NCBI GenBank assembly: GCA_014526335.1
Contig: JACTAT010000050.1
Location: 310,001-374,000, forward strand
DNA length: 64,000 bases
Source: Chrysaora quinquecirrha
Taxonomy: Eukaryota > Cnidaria > Scyphozoa > Semaeostomeae > Pelagiidae
Reading direction: 5' to 3'
The notes under the pieces are model-generated. The model saw only the letters and a program-made list of their open reading frames with translations. It was not told the origin of the DNA and made no database searches. Position numbers and translations under genes: made by a program. Positions 63,401 through 64,000 of the stretch are shown one piece after another; within the stretch, counting starts at the first letter, position 1, and every line of letters begins with the position of its first letter.

Positions 63401-64000
63401 GCATAAGCATTCGCTCTTGCTATAGCCTAATGTACAACATCAAGCATAAGCATTCGCTCTTGCTATAGCCTAATGTACAACATCAAGCATAAGCATTCGC
63501 TCTTGCTATAGCCTAATGTACAACATCAAGCATAAGCATTCGCTCTTGCTATAGCCTAATGTACAACATCAAGCATAAGCATTCGCTCTTGCTATAGCCT
63601 AATGTACAACATCAAGCATAAGCATTCGCTCTTGCTATAGCCTAATGTACAACATCAAGCATAAGCATTCGCTCTTGCTATAGCCTAATGTACAACATCA
63701 AGCATAAGCATTCGCTCTTGCTATAGCCTAATGTACAACATCAAGCATAAGCATTCGCTCTTGCTATAGCCTAATGTACAACATCAAGCATAAGCATTCG
63801 CTCTTGCTATAGCCTAATGTACAACATCAAGCATAAGCATTCGCTCTTGCTATAGCCTAATGTACAACATCAAGCATAAGCATTCGCTCTTGCTATAGCC
63901 TAATGTACAACATCAAGCATAAGCATTCGCTCTTGCTATAGCCTAATGTACAACATCAAGCATAAGCATTCGCTCTTGCTATAGCCTAATGTACAACATC

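Larger units (their letters stand above)
41575..64000. repeat. 43-bp satellite, nearly uniform, continuing past the window
   Basis: About 520 monomers with very few variants. I see stretches of dozens of seemingly identical copies, for example about 54,313-57,515 (about 74 monomers) and 57,530-60,355. The rare variants are mostly CATTTGC for CATTCGC, ATGAAGC for ATCAAGC, and AGCACCCGCTCTTCC, which echo variants of the diverged part. Short scrambled junctions occur at 50286, 54275-54310, 60361-60380, 60455-60475, 62053 and 63080-63240. Confidence 0.95.

Noticed and set aside
15165..64000. Regularly spaced 43-bp repeats as a CRISPR array
   Set aside because: Monomers are head to tail without spacers, in a eukaryotic setting with introns and LINEs; it is satellite DNA.
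42000..64000. CENP-B box in the satellite monomer
   Set aside because: The TTCG in CATTCGCTCTTGC is not followed by the required A and CGGG positions.

Overview
Kind of DNA. This is a eukaryotic, AT-rich, repeat-dominated stretch from an animal genome. It carries spliced gene fragments with GT/AG introns, a CR1/Jockey-type LINE in two copies, a Penelope-like remnant, several TIR/MITE elements, solo LTRs and a very large satellite. An aquatic invertebrate, perhaps a cnidarian, fits the element mix, but that is a guess from remembered element families and not something the sequence proves. I see no ordinary single-copy host gene; every recognisable protein belongs to a mobile element or to a virus-like or transposon-associated family.

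Left part (1-15,160): scattered element debris. A first coding exon of an HTH protein lies at 387-807 on the minus strand and ends at a clean donor; its remainder is outside the window. Then come three short TIR elements (2240-2551, 4188-4558, 5122-5361), a Penelope-like C-terminal remnant (about 4715-4939, minus), a 28-bp tandem array (5941-6101) and a 455-bp higher-order minisatellite (about 7433-9020). A two-exon OTU-type protease gene (11527 to 9941, minus) follows, overlapping a TTF-type zinc-finger/hAT-like N-terminus that carries a PIP-box-like motif (9492-9953, minus). After that are a 1.1-kb foldback element (11834-12932) and a parvovirus-NS1-like Rep gene (HUH nuclease plus SF3 helicase; 13196-14584, minus) broken by an in-frame TGA.

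Middle part (15,165-about 41,000): a diverged 43-bp satellite with higher-order structure (about 1,118 bp = 26 monomers, and a 3,870-bp = 90-monomer duplication). It is interrupted by three copies of one 311-bp solo LTR (25602, 31592, 37813), all with the same CATA target duplication, and by two copies of a CR1-like LINE (27431-31229 and 33259-36921, minus). LTR, satellite, a 355-bp flank ('segment B') and LINE repeat as a unit of about 6 kb, so they were amplified together with the satellite rather than inserted independently.

Right part (about 41,000-64,000, running off the end): the same 43-bp monomer, but almost perfectly uniform. In it are 'ghosts' of the LTR and of segment B in which satellite words replace parts of the insert. 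Either the array was homogenised by gene conversion or unequal exchange, or the sequence was smoothed by computation (assembly or consensus over-correction). I favour smoothing. Most differences noted by eye between the two LINE copies are homopolymer length changes, which also points to residual long-read error, so single-base frameshifts here should be read with caution.
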